Shown: one piece after another, positions 23,557 through 32,089 of the stretch
Position numbering within the stretch: the stretch's first letter is position 1
Layout: each line of letters begins with the position of its first letter
Assembly: GCF_001591505.1 (NCBI RefSeq)
Contig: NZ_BCVA01000007.1
Span: forward strand, 1-64,000
From: Neobacillus niacini NBRC 15566
Lineage (GTDB): Bacteria > Bacillota > Bacilli > Bacillales > Cytobacillaceae
Length of the DNA stretch: 64,000 nucleotides
Direction of reading: 5' to 3'
Notes under the pieces: model-generated
What the model was told of the DNA's origin: nothing
Database searches by the model: none
The model's input: the letters and a program-made list of their open reading frames with translations, nothing else
Translations under genes and position numbers: made by a program

Positions 23557-23585
23557 ATTATATACGATTTTGAAAGCGATTTCAA
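23557..23585 (-). promoter_or_regulatory. sigma-A promoter of the 57-aa gene
   Basis: On the minus strand: -35 TTGAAA (plus-strand 23580-23585), a 17-base spacer, -10 TATAAT (plus-strand 23557-23562). It lies about 35 bases before the start codon. Confidence 0.75.
23571..23584. promoter_or_regulatory. CcpA cre site
   Basis: TGAAAGCGATTTCA matches the cre consensus TGWAANCGNTNWCA at every position. It overlaps the -35 box of the minus-strand 57-aa gene, which predicts repression by CcpA. It is 302 bases upstream of the molybdenum hydroxylase operon on the other strand; 23681-23694 (TGGAAACGGTAACG) is a second, weaker cre-like sequence closer to that operon. The remainder of 23586-23885 shows no gene. 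Confidence 0.8.
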
Positions 23586-23885
23586 CGCTTTTTTGTGAAT
23601 GTTTTCACACTTTGATTAGGTTCGGTTTAGGATTATGAAAATGGGAACAAGTTAAACACTATTTGGACTTAGTAGTTAACTGGAAACGGTAACGTTAAAT
23701 CAAAATTCCTTGTCTAGATACCTTACACAGTAGGGTAAATTTTGCCGATTTTAAAATATAATGAAAAGAACTAATTTCTTGATGAAAATTAATCATAAAA
23801 CCTCATTCTAATCTATAAAATCGTAGGAAGAGGTTTCGATTAATAGTGTATTTTCTTTAAAAATGAGTCGAAGGGTGTTGTTGGA

Positions 23886-26048
23886 ATGAATCTAAAAGAC
23901 ATAAGCACCTCAGTGCCCAAAAAGGATCATAAAGGTAAGGTATCTGGCCAGTTGGCCTATATTAGTGATTTGAAAGTGGAAAATATGGTTTTTGGTGTTT
24001 TGTATCGGTCGCCCATTGCATATGGGAAAATCAAATCCATTCAGGTACCAGACCTTCCTCTAGGATATGAAGTGGTTGGTGCAGAAGATATCCCCGGACC
24101 GAATTATGTCAAAATTATTAAAGAAGACCAGCCCATTTTTGCCAATGAGTGGGTCAATTATATTGGTGAGCCGATTCTCATGCTCGTAGGTAAAGACCTC
24201 GATATCCTCTACGGTCTACTTGAAAAAGTAAAGATTGAATGGGAAGAATATCAGGCTATTTTTACACTGGAAGAAGCCATCAAACAAAAGGCCGCACCGG
24301 GTGTTACGATGGCAAACTATGAATTTGGGGAAAGCCTGGAGATTATTTCAGCTATTGAGCAGGGAGCCCACCAAATTATCGAAGAAGAATATGATACCGG
24401 TTATCAGGAGCATGTCTATCTGGAACCACAAGGAATGCTTGCCATCTATAAAGATGATGAAATTGTCGTCCAGGGATCGATGCAATGTCTCTACTATATA
24501 AAAAATGCATTGATTACTGCTTTAGACTGTGGCGATGATGACGTAAGGGTGGTTCAAAGTCCGACTGGCGGAGGGTTTGGCGGCAAAGAAGAGTTTCCTT
24601 CCATGATGGCGTGTCATGTAGCGGTTGCTGCAAAAGCGGTCAAAAAATCGGTCATGCTCGTATTCGACCGTTCCGAGGATATGGTCGTTACCACGAAAAG
24701 ACATCCTGCCAAACTTAAATATCGAACAGCACTTGATAAGGAAGGAAATATACTGAGCATGTGTGTAGAGGTATATCTCGATGGCGGAGCGAATGTCGGA
24801 TTGAGTTCAGTCGTGCTGCAGCGCGCATTACTAAACAGTGCCGGCGTTTATAAGATTCCACATTTTCATGCAAAAGGATATGTTTTAAAAACACACACAG
24901 TTCCAAACGGTGCCTTCAGAGGATTTGGTGCACCACAAAGCTTTGCAGGGATTGAAAGTCATATCGGTCACCTTAGTAAACGAGCAAATATTGACCCACT
25001 TGAGTATAAACGAAAATACCTCGTCAAACAGGGAGACCCCACGATCACCAAAGGAAATTTCCGCGACCCAATCTTAATGGAAGAAATGATTGAGGACTTG
25101 CTAAATACAACCGATTATAAAAAGAAAAAAGTGGAGTTTCAAACGTTCAATCATCATAATCAACGCTATAAAAAAGGAATCGGAACGTCCTTATTCCTCC
25201 ATGGCTGCGGATTTACAGGCAGCGGTGAACGAGATCATATAAAAGCAACGGTTAAGCTCTTTAAATCAAAGGACGACCTGGTATCACTAAAAATCTCAAA
25301 CTCTGACATGGGACAAGGCATTTATACGACTCTTAGTAAAATTGTCGCAAAGGAATTAGACCTCCCATACGAAAAAGTCTCTTACCCTTATCCCGATACA
25401 AAAGAGGTTCCAGACTCAGGACCAACAGTAGCCTCGAGAACGACCATGATTGTGGGGAAATTGCTTGAACGAGCGGCAAAAAAACTCAAGGCTCAGTGGC
25501 AAAACGGAGTGGAACAGGAAGTAACGGAGAATTATGTTCATCGTGAAATGATTCCCTGGAATGAGTTGACCTTCACAGGAGATGCCTATCCAGCTTATTC
25601 CTGGGGCGTGAATTTTGTGGAAGTAGAAGTGGATACGTTAACAGGAAATGTAAAGTTGGAAAACGTTTATGCCAATTATGAGGTAGGAAAGGTCATTGAT
25701 GACCGGGTCATGAAGGGGCAAATTGACGGTGGTTTAGCACAAGGATTAGCGTACGGTTATCTAGAAAAAATGACGTCAAAGGAAGGCAGAATCCAACAAA
25801 AAAGCATAACAGATTACGGCCCTCCAACTTCTATGGACGTTGTTTCAATCCAAAGCAAGGTCTTTGATAATCCCTATGCAGACGGTCCATATGGGGCGAA
25901 GGGTGCAGGTGAATTGACATTAATCGGCGGCGCTCCAGCAGTCCAGGCGGCAATCGAGGATGCGCTGCAAACTCCTTTTCAGCAAATACCGATTACACCC
26001 GAAGTCATTATCGAAAGTCTTTGGTTGAGAGAAGGTGAAGAAGGATGA
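23886..26048 (+). CDS. xanthine dehydrogenase family, molybdopterin-binding subunit
   Basis: A 720-residue large subunit of a molybdenum hydroxylase, which hydroxylates N-heterocycles or aldehydes using water. Features: N-terminal a/b hammerhead region (KVSGQLAYISDLKVENMVFG), the molybdenum-site loops SPTGGGFGGKEEF and AFRGFGAPQ, NSDMGQGIYT, and the near-C-terminal GAKGAGELTLIGGAPAV with the base-catalyst glutamate. It is first in a four-gene operon and its stop overlaps the 2Fe-2S gene. The substrate is not evident; xanthine or nicotinate-like compounds are possible. Confidence 0.9.
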   Translation: MNLKDISTSVPKKDHKGKVSGQLAYISDLKVENMVFGVLYRSPIAYGKIKSIQVPDLPLGYEVVGAEDIPGPNYVKIIKEDQPIFANEWVNYIGEPILMLVGKDLDILYGLLEKVKIEWEEYQAIFTLEEAIKQKAAPGVTMANYEFGESLEIISAIEQGAHQIIEEEYDTGYQEHVYLEPQGMLAIYKDDEIVVQGSMQCLYYIKNALITALDCGDDDVRVVQSPTGGGFGGKEEFPSMMACHVAVAAKAVKKSVMLVFDRSEDMVVTTKRHPAKLKYRTALDKEGNILSMCVEVYLDGGANVGLSSVVLQRALLNSAGVYKIPHFHAKGYVLKTHTVPNGAFRGFGAPQSFAGIESHIGHLSKRANIDPLEYKRKYLVKQGDPTITKGNFRDPILMEEMIEDLLNTTDYKKKKVEFQTFNHHNQRYKKGIGTSLFLHGCGFTGSGERDHIKATVKLFKSKDDLVSLKISNSDMGQGIYTTLSKIVAKELDLPYEKVSYPYPDTKEVPDSGPTVASRTTMIVGKLLERAAKKLKAQWQNGVEQEVTENYVHREMIPWNELTFTGDAYPAYSWGVNFVEVEVDTLTGNVKLENVYANYEVGKVIDDRVMKGQIDGGLAQGLAYGYLEKMTSKEGRIQQKSITDYGPPTSMDVVSIQSKVFDNPYADGPYGAKGAGELTLIGGAPAVQAAIEDALQTPFQQIPITPEVIIESLWLREGEEG

Positions 26049-26521
26049 TTACATTTACCCTGAATGGAAGAAAAGTAGAAACAGACGCACCACCTTCAGC
26101 AAGATTACTAGATGTCATCAGAGATGAGTATCTGTTAATTGGAACTAAGGAAGGGTGCGGCGAAGGCGAATGCGGAGCCTGCAGTATTTTTGTCAATAAC
26201 CTTCTGCAAAATAGCTGCCTGATTCCTATTGGATCAATTGAAGGAGCCGAGATTGTCACGATAGAAGGAATCATGGAGTCAGATCAATTTAAGATTTTAG
26301 ATGAGAGCTATTCGGAAGCCGGAGGAGTACAATGCGGTTACTGTATTCCTGGGATGGTCATGGCAAGTGCAGCTTTATTAGCGCAAAACCCTCATCCTTC
26401 AGAGGCTGAAATTCGTGAAGGGATTTCCGGAAATCTGTGCCGATGTACGGGCTACAATATGATTGTCGACGCGATCAATCTGGCAGCGAAAAAAGGGGAC
26501 GGCTTATGGCAGAAAAAATAA
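26045..26521 (+). CDS. xanthine dehydrogenase family, 2Fe-2S subunit
   Basis: A 158-residue electron-transfer subunit with two 2Fe-2S clusters: the plant-ferredoxin type CGEGECGACS with a fourth Cys in NSCLIP (residues about 38-60), and the helical CGYCIPG ... CRCTGY (about 97-137). Starts by ATGA overlap with the large subunit and overlaps the FAD subunit. Confidence 0.93.
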   Translation: MITFTLNGRKVETDAPPSARLLDVIRDEYLLIGTKEGCGEGECGACSIFVNNLLQNSCLIPIGSIEGAEIVTIEGIMESDQFKILDESYSEAGGVQCGYCIPGMVMASAALLAQNPHPSEAEIREGISGNLCRCTGYNMIVDAINLAAKKGDGLWQKK

Positions 26522-27375
26522 TCGCCTATCGTTTCGATCAAGTTGATCAAACCTTGAGTCAATTGAATAAAGAAGATTGTACCATCATTGCTGGAGGTAC
26601 CGATGTGATGGTCCTATACAAAAGTCGGAGAGGTGTACCCCCGAAAATCACGAAGCCGATTGTTTTTATTGACCATCTGAATGAGTTAAAGCAGGTATAT
26701 AAAAAAGGTAAGGATCTCCATATCGGTGCCTGCTGCACCTATAGCGATTTACTCAATGACCCGTTAATCCCAACACCTTTAAAGAATGCAATCAAAACGA
26801 TCGCGGCACCGGCCATTCGAAACAGAGGGACTTTGGGAGGGAACATTTGCAACGCTTCTCCAGCTGGTGACACACTGCCGTTATTATATGTATACAACGC
26901 AAAACTAGTGCTGCGCTCCGTTTCAGGAGTTCGAATCGTTGCCATTAGCGATTTTATTCAAGGTGTGCGAAGGGTTGACCGAAAGTCAAATGAAATACTA
27001 GCTGAAATCATCTTGCCGTCCGAATTAGAAGAGGGTGCATATGCTGTTTTTGAAAAAGTCGGCAACCGCAATGCAGATGCGATTGCCAAAGTAGGGTTTG
27101 CAGGATATATCCGAACAAATGGTGAGGTCATTAAGGATATTCGTTTTGCATTCGGGGCGGTTGGACCTACGATGGTACGTTCCGTTGATATTGAGAAAAA
27201 GCTGATTGGTAAGACAATACCTTTAGCAGGTGCGGACATCGCGCAAGTTTTGTCCGCATTCGATAAAATCATTAAACCAATAGACGATCAACGCTCCACT
27301 GCTAGATATAGAAAAACAGTCGCCTTAAATTTATTACGATATTTTTTAAGCCGTAAACAGTATCAACACAATTAA
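26506..27375 (+). CDS. xanthine dehydrogenase family, FAD-binding subunit
   Basis: A 289-residue medium subunit. It has the FAD-binding IIAGGTDVMV near residue 26, RNRGTLGGNICNASPAGDTLPLL (split: RNRGTLGGNI, CNASPAGDTLPLL) near 105, and a C-terminal CO dehydrogenase flavoprotein-like domain. The ATG at 26506, after AAAAGGGGA, is chosen over ATG 26437, which lies deep within the 2Fe-2S gene. It passes electrons from the iron-sulfur clusters to NAD+ or another acceptor. Confidence 0.9.
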   Translation: MAEKIIAYRFDQVDQTLSQLNKEDCTIIAGGTDVMVLYKSRRGVPPKITKPIVFIDHLNELKQVYKKGKDLHIGACCTYSDLLNDPLIPTPLKNAIKTIAAPAIRNRGTLGGNICNASPAGDTLPLLYVYNAKLVLRSVSGVRIVAISDFIQGVRRVDRKSNEILAEIILPSELEEGAYAVFEKVGNRNADAIAKVGFAGYIRTNGEVIKDIRFAFGAVGPTMVRSVDIEKKLIGKTIPLAGADIAQVLSAFDKIIKPIDDQRSTARYRKTVALNLLRYFLSRKQYQHN

Positions 27376-27401
27376 TGTTCTTAAAAAGGGGGGAGCTATA
27401 C

Positions 27402-28196
27402 TTGCTTCTGATGGAAAAAGTCGCCATGCTGAATCGTCAAAATGAAACCTTTGCATTAGCTATGATTATTGAATCAAAGGGCTCAACTCCCAGGCATGTT
27501 GGAAAAATGATTGTATACCGGGATGGTACGATAGAAGGCACAGTCGGCGGAGGCTTGGCCGAGCACTATATTATTGAAGAGAGTGTAAAAGCGCTTCAAT
27601 TGGGGAAATCGAAAATCGTACAATACAAATTGAATAAACATGCGAAAGACGGAATTCAAATGAATTGCGGCGGAACGTTGCAAGTGTTTATTGAAGTTTA
27701 TCAAAGCAGGCCAGAACTTATTTTGGCTGGTGCCGGTCATCTTGCTGCTGCACTGGCAAAGCTCGCGGATATGCTCGAATATCCCTATTGCGTGGTTGAT
27801 GACCGCATTGGTTATGCCACGAAGGAACGCTTTCCCCATGCAACCAATATTTTTGTCCATGAGGATATTGGAGAGGCTTTACTTCAAGCAAGTCCGTCTG
27901 AAAAGTCTTATGTGATTATTGTGACAAAAGATCGTGATGATATCGTATTAAAAACAGCACTTCAGTTTCCGATTGCCTATGTAGGGATGGTTGCTAGCAA
28001 GCGAAAGACTATCACTATTTTTGAAAAATTAAAAACTGCAGGTGTATCGGATGAACAGCTGGAGCAAGTTCATTCGCCAATTGGATTGGAAATAGGTTCT
28101 GAAACCACAGAGGAAATTGCTGTCAGTATTATTGGGGAAATCATCAAACTAACCCGGGAAAGTAAGCCTGTAAAAGTGAAGCAGTTAAATAGATAA
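27402..28196 (+). CDS. xdhC: XdhC-family molybdenum cofactor insertion/sulfuration chaperone
   Basis: About 264 residues from TTG 27402, preceded by AAAGGGGGGAG with good spacing; the frame is open to ATG 27375. It has an N-terminal XdhC domain (IIESKGSTPRHVGKMIV; GTVGGGLAEHYI; QMNCGGTLQVFIE) and a C-terminal Rossmann-like domain (LAGAGHLAAALAKLA; YVGMVASKRK; PIGLEIGSETTEEIAVSI). XdhC binds and helps sulfurate the molybdenum cofactor before insertion. Operon position after the three structural genes matches many xdh loci. Confidence 0.9.
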   Translation: MLLMEKVAMLNRQNETFALAMIIESKGSTPRHVGKMIVYRDGTIEGTVGGGLAEHYIIEESVKALQLGKSKIVQYKLNKHAKDGIQMNCGGTLQVFIEVYQSRPELILAGAGHLAAALAKLADMLEYPYCVVDDRIGYATKERFPHATNIFVHEDIGEALLQASPSEKSYVIIVTKDRDDIVLKTALQFPIAYVGMVASKRKTITIFEKLKTAGVSDEQLEQVHSPIGLEIGSETTEEIAVSIIGEIIKLTRESKPVKVKQLNR

Positions 28197-28212
28197 TGAG
28201 AGAAGCAAAATC

Positions 28213-28248
28213 AAAAGAGGAGAATCCATGTGGGTTTTCCTCTTTTTT
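28213..28248. terminator. terminator after xdhC
   Basis: AAAAGAGGA with inner AATCC pairs with GG.TT.TCCTCTTTT, followed by T residues; it also faces the convergent DUF3189 gene. Confidence 0.75.
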
Positions 28249-28259
28249 ATATACTCACT

Positions 28260-28775
28260 TCAAACTTTATAAACTTCGTTTTCTAAAATGATCACTTTTT
28301 CATTAAAACTGGAATTCCCAACTTCTATCGTGTTTTGTACCAACCGATAAATCGTATCACAGGATTGTTTGGCACCAGTAACTAACAACGGGACACCAAT
28401 GAAATCAATGTGCAATTTTCTCGAAAATAAACCACCAAATGACATAGAAAGTGGTACGGTAGGTGACGTATTGGAAAAAATAATTTTTTCATTTATATGA
28501 AACTTTTCTATTAGCAGTAAAGAAATTTCTTTCAATGAAGGGACAACAAGTTTGTTCCGTTTCCGTCCTATGGTATAAACAGAGTTACCATTTTCATCAG
28601 TCCCGTGAAATAAGAGTTTTCCAAAATCCTTATTTGTCAGTTGGTTGAAAAATTTTACATTTAATATTTCTTCTGTGGTTAATTTTCTTTCCGATTGAGG
28701 TAGTTGTTTTAGATGATAGGCAGCAGCCAAAGCGGTTGAATGTGTTCCAGCAAAATCATTATAAATATAGATCAA
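28260..28775 (-). CDS. DUF3189 family protein
   Basis: About 171 residues. It begins MIYIYNDFAGTHSTALAAAY, the characteristic start of DUF3189; I choose TTG 28775 because TTAGGGG is correctly spaced for it, whereas ATG 28784 overlaps that site. Other family-like parts are LFHGTDENGNSVYTIGRK and LLVTGAKQSCDTIYRLV. The family occurs in spore-forming Firmicutes and has no established function. Confidence 0.75.
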   Translation of the reverse strand: MIYIYNDFAGTHSTALAAAYHLKQLPQSERKLTTEEILNVKFFNQLTNKDFGKLLFHGTDENGNSVYTIGRKRNKLVVPSLKEISLLLIEKFHINEKIIFSNTSPTVPLSMSFGGLFSRKLHIDFIGVPLLVTGAKQSCDTIYRLVQNTIEVGNSSFNEKVIILENEVYKV

Positions 28776-28817
28776 AGGTATCATCCCCTAATTAATACTA
28801 CATCAAAATGGTAACAA

Positions 28818-29453
28818 CTAGTATCTAGAAAAATTCCTTCTTTGCTCGAAGGGAAATCGAAATGATCTAAAATTATTTGAAAGGTAATAATGGAAGACAG
28901 CTATTATTCCTCCAATGAAATCGGACAGTAAATCAAGGTTTGTATCTAACAGACTCGGTTGATTTTTTATCTTTGGATGGTACACTTCATCGTCCATAAA
29001 CTCCATTAATTCATAAATCGTTCCCAGTGCTAGTGCAAGACTAATGAATAAAATAATGGTTAGTCGTTTGCTGGTTAATTTTATTTGAATAAATTGTTGG
29101 AGAACAAAATAGATCCAAAGTGTTAAGGCGTAGGTTCCAAAAATATGCTGAATCCGGTCGTATACCTGAGAGGTCACAAATAAGTTAAAATATTCACCTA
29201 GTATGTCGTTTAATGTAATAGAAAGTAAAGTCACAACTCGAATATAAAAAGGAATCCCCCAGTTCGCTTTCTTTTCAACAATCATATAGACAAGCCAAAA
29301 GATAAGATTACCAGAAGCCATTCTCATATAGTCGAAATTTTTAATTTTAAAAAGAGCTATAATACAAATGATTTGTATCATGATAAAAATGATATCGGCA
29401 CCTTTTTCATAATGTTTGTTTGACACCTCAGATTTTTTCCTTCCTTCAATCAT
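28818..29453 (-). CDS. polytopic membrane protein, possibly DUF2238/YjdF-like
   Basis: A 211-residue protein with five or six hydrophobic segments (about 21-37, 45-60, 66-85, 100-122, 127-146, 165-180). The conserved-looking motif DTNLDLLSDFIGGIIAV near the end, together with TIYELMEFMDDE, recalls the YjdF/DUF2238 group (D-x-x-x-D-x-x-x-D-x-x-G pattern). Its ATG overlaps the stop of the upstream gene. Function unknown. Confidence 0.65.
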   Translation of the reverse strand: MIEGRKKSEVSNKHYEKGADIIFIMIQIICIIALFKIKNFDYMRMASGNLIFWLVYMIVEKKANWGIPFYIRVVTLLSITLNDILGEYFNLFVTSQVYDRIQHIFGTYALTLWIYFVLQQFIQIKLTSKRLTIILFISLALALGTIYELMEFMDDEVYHPKIKNQPSLLDTNLDLLSDFIGGIIAVFHYYLSNNFRSFRFPFEQRRNFSRY

Positions 29454-29743
29454 TTCTGTTTTCTATATGTCAAAAAAGTTGTTTTTAATGAGGCATAAGA
29501 ACCAATGGCTGCATATCCATAAAACCACCCCATAAAAAGACCAGCAAATAAATAGTGACGATGGCTAATAAAAACGGAAATGATAAGACCAATAATAAGA
29601 GCGATTGTGGGAACATAAATCTTTTTTACCTTTAATAAAACTTTTATTAGTTGTGTAACTACCATGACAACTGGAACGGCAATCACTGCGTCCCAAAAGT
29701 TCGTATGGATTGTAGGAAAGTCCACACCAATACACCTGCTCAC
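29450..29743 (-). CDS. small membrane protein upstream of YjdF-like gene
   Basis: Up to 97 residues with about three membrane helices (about 18-36, 42-60, 64-82). The start may be GTG 29743 or, better spaced from GCAGGTG, GTG 29725. It is coupled to the downstream membrane-protein gene by ATGA overlap. I do not recognise the family. Confidence 0.6.
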   Translation of the reverse strand: MSRCIGVDFPTIHTNFWDAVIAVPVVMVVTQLIKVLLKVKKIYVPTIALIIGLIISVFISHRHYLFAGLFMGWFYGYAAIGSYASLKTTFLTYRKQK

Positions 29744-29879
29744 TTTAGGATTTGCTAAACTGTAGAAATCAAAACACTGCTAAAAATATATATCAACTTT
29801 ATTATTTACAAGTTCGTCTTATTTTATGAGTCGCATAAGTGCAGCAGCGTGTAGAAATTGATGGATTGTTGAGGTAAAA

Positions 29880-30205
29880 GCGTACAGGTTCTAGGGAAAA
29901 GTGTACAGTTTATACAAAAAAGCGTACAGTTTCTACGGAAAAGTGTACAGTTTATACAAAAAAGCGTACAGGTTCTACGAAAAAGTGTACAGTTTATACA
30001 GAAAAGCGTACAGGTTCTACGAAAAGGCGTACAGGTTCTATGTAAAAGTGTACAGTTTAAACAAAAAAGTGTACAGTTTATACAAAAAAGCGTACAGTTT
30101 CAACAAAAGCATACGCTTCTACAAAAAGCGTACAGATTCTACGAAAAAGCATACAGCTTCTACAAAAAAACCTACAGTTTCAACAAAAAGCATACAGCTT
30201 CTACA
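29880..30205 (+). repeat. 21-bp tandem repeat array (about 15 copies)
   Basis: Degenerate head-to-tail copies of a 21-base unit in two alternating flavours, GCGTACAGGTTCTACGAAAA(A) and GTGTACAGTTTATACAAAAA(A). Copies become more divergent toward the right end. Because 21 is a multiple of three the array leaves a long open frame (a Tyr/Lys-rich repeat peptide), but there is no ribosome site or family resemblance, so I treat it as non-coding. It sits directly upstream of the MFS exporter gene. Confidence 0.85.
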
Positions 30206-30303
30206 AATAATATAGCAGTAATCTCCTCTAAAACATTTCATTGGAATTTACAGGGAAAACAAGGTAATCTGTAACAGTATCTTTTTTATAGGGAGTTGGA
30301 TGA

Positions 30304-31746
30304 ATGAAGAGTTCGGAGAATAAGCAATCGATGATCGTGGGCCTGTTGCTGGCTGGGGCTTTTATCGCGATTTTGAATCAAACGCTGATGATAACAGCAA
30401 TCCCTCCAATCATGGATGAAATGAGCGTTACCGCAAATAGTGCACAATGGCTTACCACAGTCTTTATGTTAGTAAATGGGATTATGATCCCAATCAGTGC
30501 CTTTTTATTAGAAAAATTTACCACAAGACAGTTATTTCTTTCTGCTATGAGCGTTTTTACAGTAGGAACGCTTGTCGGTGGAATTGCTCCTAATTTTGAA
30601 ATTCTTCTTTTGGGAAGGGTCATTCAGTCTGTAGGAGCGGGTGTCATGCTGCCATTAATGACCACCGTATTCTTGCTCATCTTCCCCGTCAATAAGCGCG
30701 GTTCTGCAATGGGTCTTGTCGGCCTTGTGATATCCTTTGCACCAGCCATCGGGCCTGCATTATCTGGATGGGTAACATCGCATTTTTCATGGAGAGTGTT
30801 ATTTTTTATTATTTTGCCAATTGCACTTATCGATATAGTTGTCGCTTTCCGTTTCTTGAAAAATGTCACAGAGATTTCGAAGCCAAAAGTGGATGTCATT
30901 TCGATTCTATTATCGTCATTCGGTTTTGGCGGGCTGCTTTATGGATTTACGAGTGCTGGAAATTACGGCTGGTCCCATGCTGCAACACTATTATCACTCA
31001 CAATTGGCGGTGTATCACTGATTGTATTTATTTTCCGCCAATTAAGACTGAAACATCCGATGTTGGAATTTCGTGTTTTTACGTTTTCAATCTTCCCTTT
31101 TGCCATCGCTATTGGGATGATCAGCTTTATGGGCTTGATCGGAGCAGAAACCATAATCCCGCTCTTTATGCAGAATATGAGGGAGTTTTCTGCCTTTGAG
31201 GCGGGGCTTGCCTTATTACCCGGCGCAGTGATTAGCGGGATTATGTCGCCAATTGTTGGAAGAATATTTGATAAAGTCGGAGCTAGATGGCTCGTGATGA
31301 TTGGATTAACGATCATGACAGCTGCATCATTTGCTTTTACGACTTTAAGTCCGTCGACCACGTTTACCTATATTACGATCCTCTATGGGATTCGAATGTT
31401 CGGTCTTTCCATGGTCATGATGCCAGTCTCAACCGCTGCCTTGAATCAGTTGCCGAAACGATTAATTTCACATGGGGCGGCGATGGATAATACGATGAAA
31501 ATGATTGCAGCATCGGTAGGAACCGCCATCCTTGTTACCGTTATGACAACAACTGCCAAAACAGCAAAACATCGTCCGGACATTGCCTATCCGGATATAC
31601 ATGGAGCGAACATCGCCTTTATGGTTGTTTCCATTTTATCCTTAGTAGGACTGATTCTTACCTTTTTCATAAAGAATAACCGCCAGGCAGAGGGTGAAGC
31701 AGATGGAAAAAGCCACAGAAATGTACGAGTGAAACTTCAGGAGTAG
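30304..31746 (+). CDS. MFS transporter, DHA2 (14-helix, EmrB/QacA-type) family
   Basis: A 480-residue drug:H+ antiporter-type exporter with about 14 membrane helices. Motif A-like sequence LEKFTTRQLF, the motif-C-like SFAPAIGPALSGW near residue 145, and the early NQTLMITAIPPIM typical of DHA2 proteins. A GGGAGTTGG site precedes ATG 30304. It probably exports amphipathic toxic compounds; substrates cannot be read from sequence. It has its own terminator. Confidence 0.88.
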   Translation: MKSSENKQSMIVGLLLAGAFIAILNQTLMITAIPPIMDEMSVTANSAQWLTTVFMLVNGIMIPISAFLLEKFTTRQLFLSAMSVFTVGTLVGGIAPNFEILLLGRVIQSVGAGVMLPLMTTVFLLIFPVNKRGSAMGLVGLVISFAPAIGPALSGWVTSHFSWRVLFFIILPIALIDIVVAFRFLKNVTEISKPKVDVISILLSSFGFGGLLYGFTSAGNYGWSHAATLLSLTIGGVSLIVFIFRQLRLKHPMLEFRVFTFSIFPFAIAIGMISFMGLIGAETIIPLFMQNMREFSAFEAGLALLPGAVISGIMSPIVGRIFDKVGARWLVMIGLTIMTAASFAFTTLSPSTTFTYITILYGIRMFGLSMVMMPVSTAALNQLPKRLISHGAAMDNTMKMIAASVGTAILVTVMTTTAKTAKHRPDIAYPDIHGANIAFMVVSILSLVGLILTFFIKNNRQAEGEADGKSHRNVRVKLQE

Positions 31747-31784
31747 GGGCTTTGTTTACCCATAAAAAATTTATCAAGAGAAAG

Positions 31785-31822
31785 AAACGTTTCTTACATT
31801 TTTGTAAGGAGCGTTTTTTTTT
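31785..31822 (+). terminator. terminator after MFS gene
   Basis: AAACGTTTCTTACA (31785-31798) pairs, with two G-T wobbles, with TGTAAGGAGCGTTT (31803-31816), followed by a long T run. From here to about 32090 no gene is seen. Confidence 0.8.
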
Positions 31823-32089
31823 ATATTTCTTTAAGGGCTGACATAAGGCTTTTTAGTCCGAATTTTTTAAATCTAGCAATTAACTAAAATCTAGGAGGAA
31901 GGTTATGGGAGATGTTTCTCATTTAAGAATGGTTAATAAATAGTATTCTAGTGGTGTAGTATTGTAAATTTACTCTATTATTGTGTAAAGATTATTAATG
32001 ATATGTATAAATGAGGTAAATTTTTCGTTAAATAGAACGAAAAAGAGTGGAGAAATGGTGATTTAGGAATATATATGTGGTACTTCCCT

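Noticed and set aside
29880-30205. Possible CRISPR array
   Set aside because: The units are directly adjacent with no unique spacers, and no cas genes are nearby.
29901-30215. Open frame of 104 codons encoding a Tyr/Lys-rich repeat peptide
   Set aside because: It follows from the 21-bp tandem repeat being a multiple of three; there is no ribosome site, no decay-resistant codon pattern and no family resemblance.
30768-31199. 143-codon frame within the MFS gene
   Set aside because: Alternative frame of a well-recognised 14-helix transporter; no independent signals.
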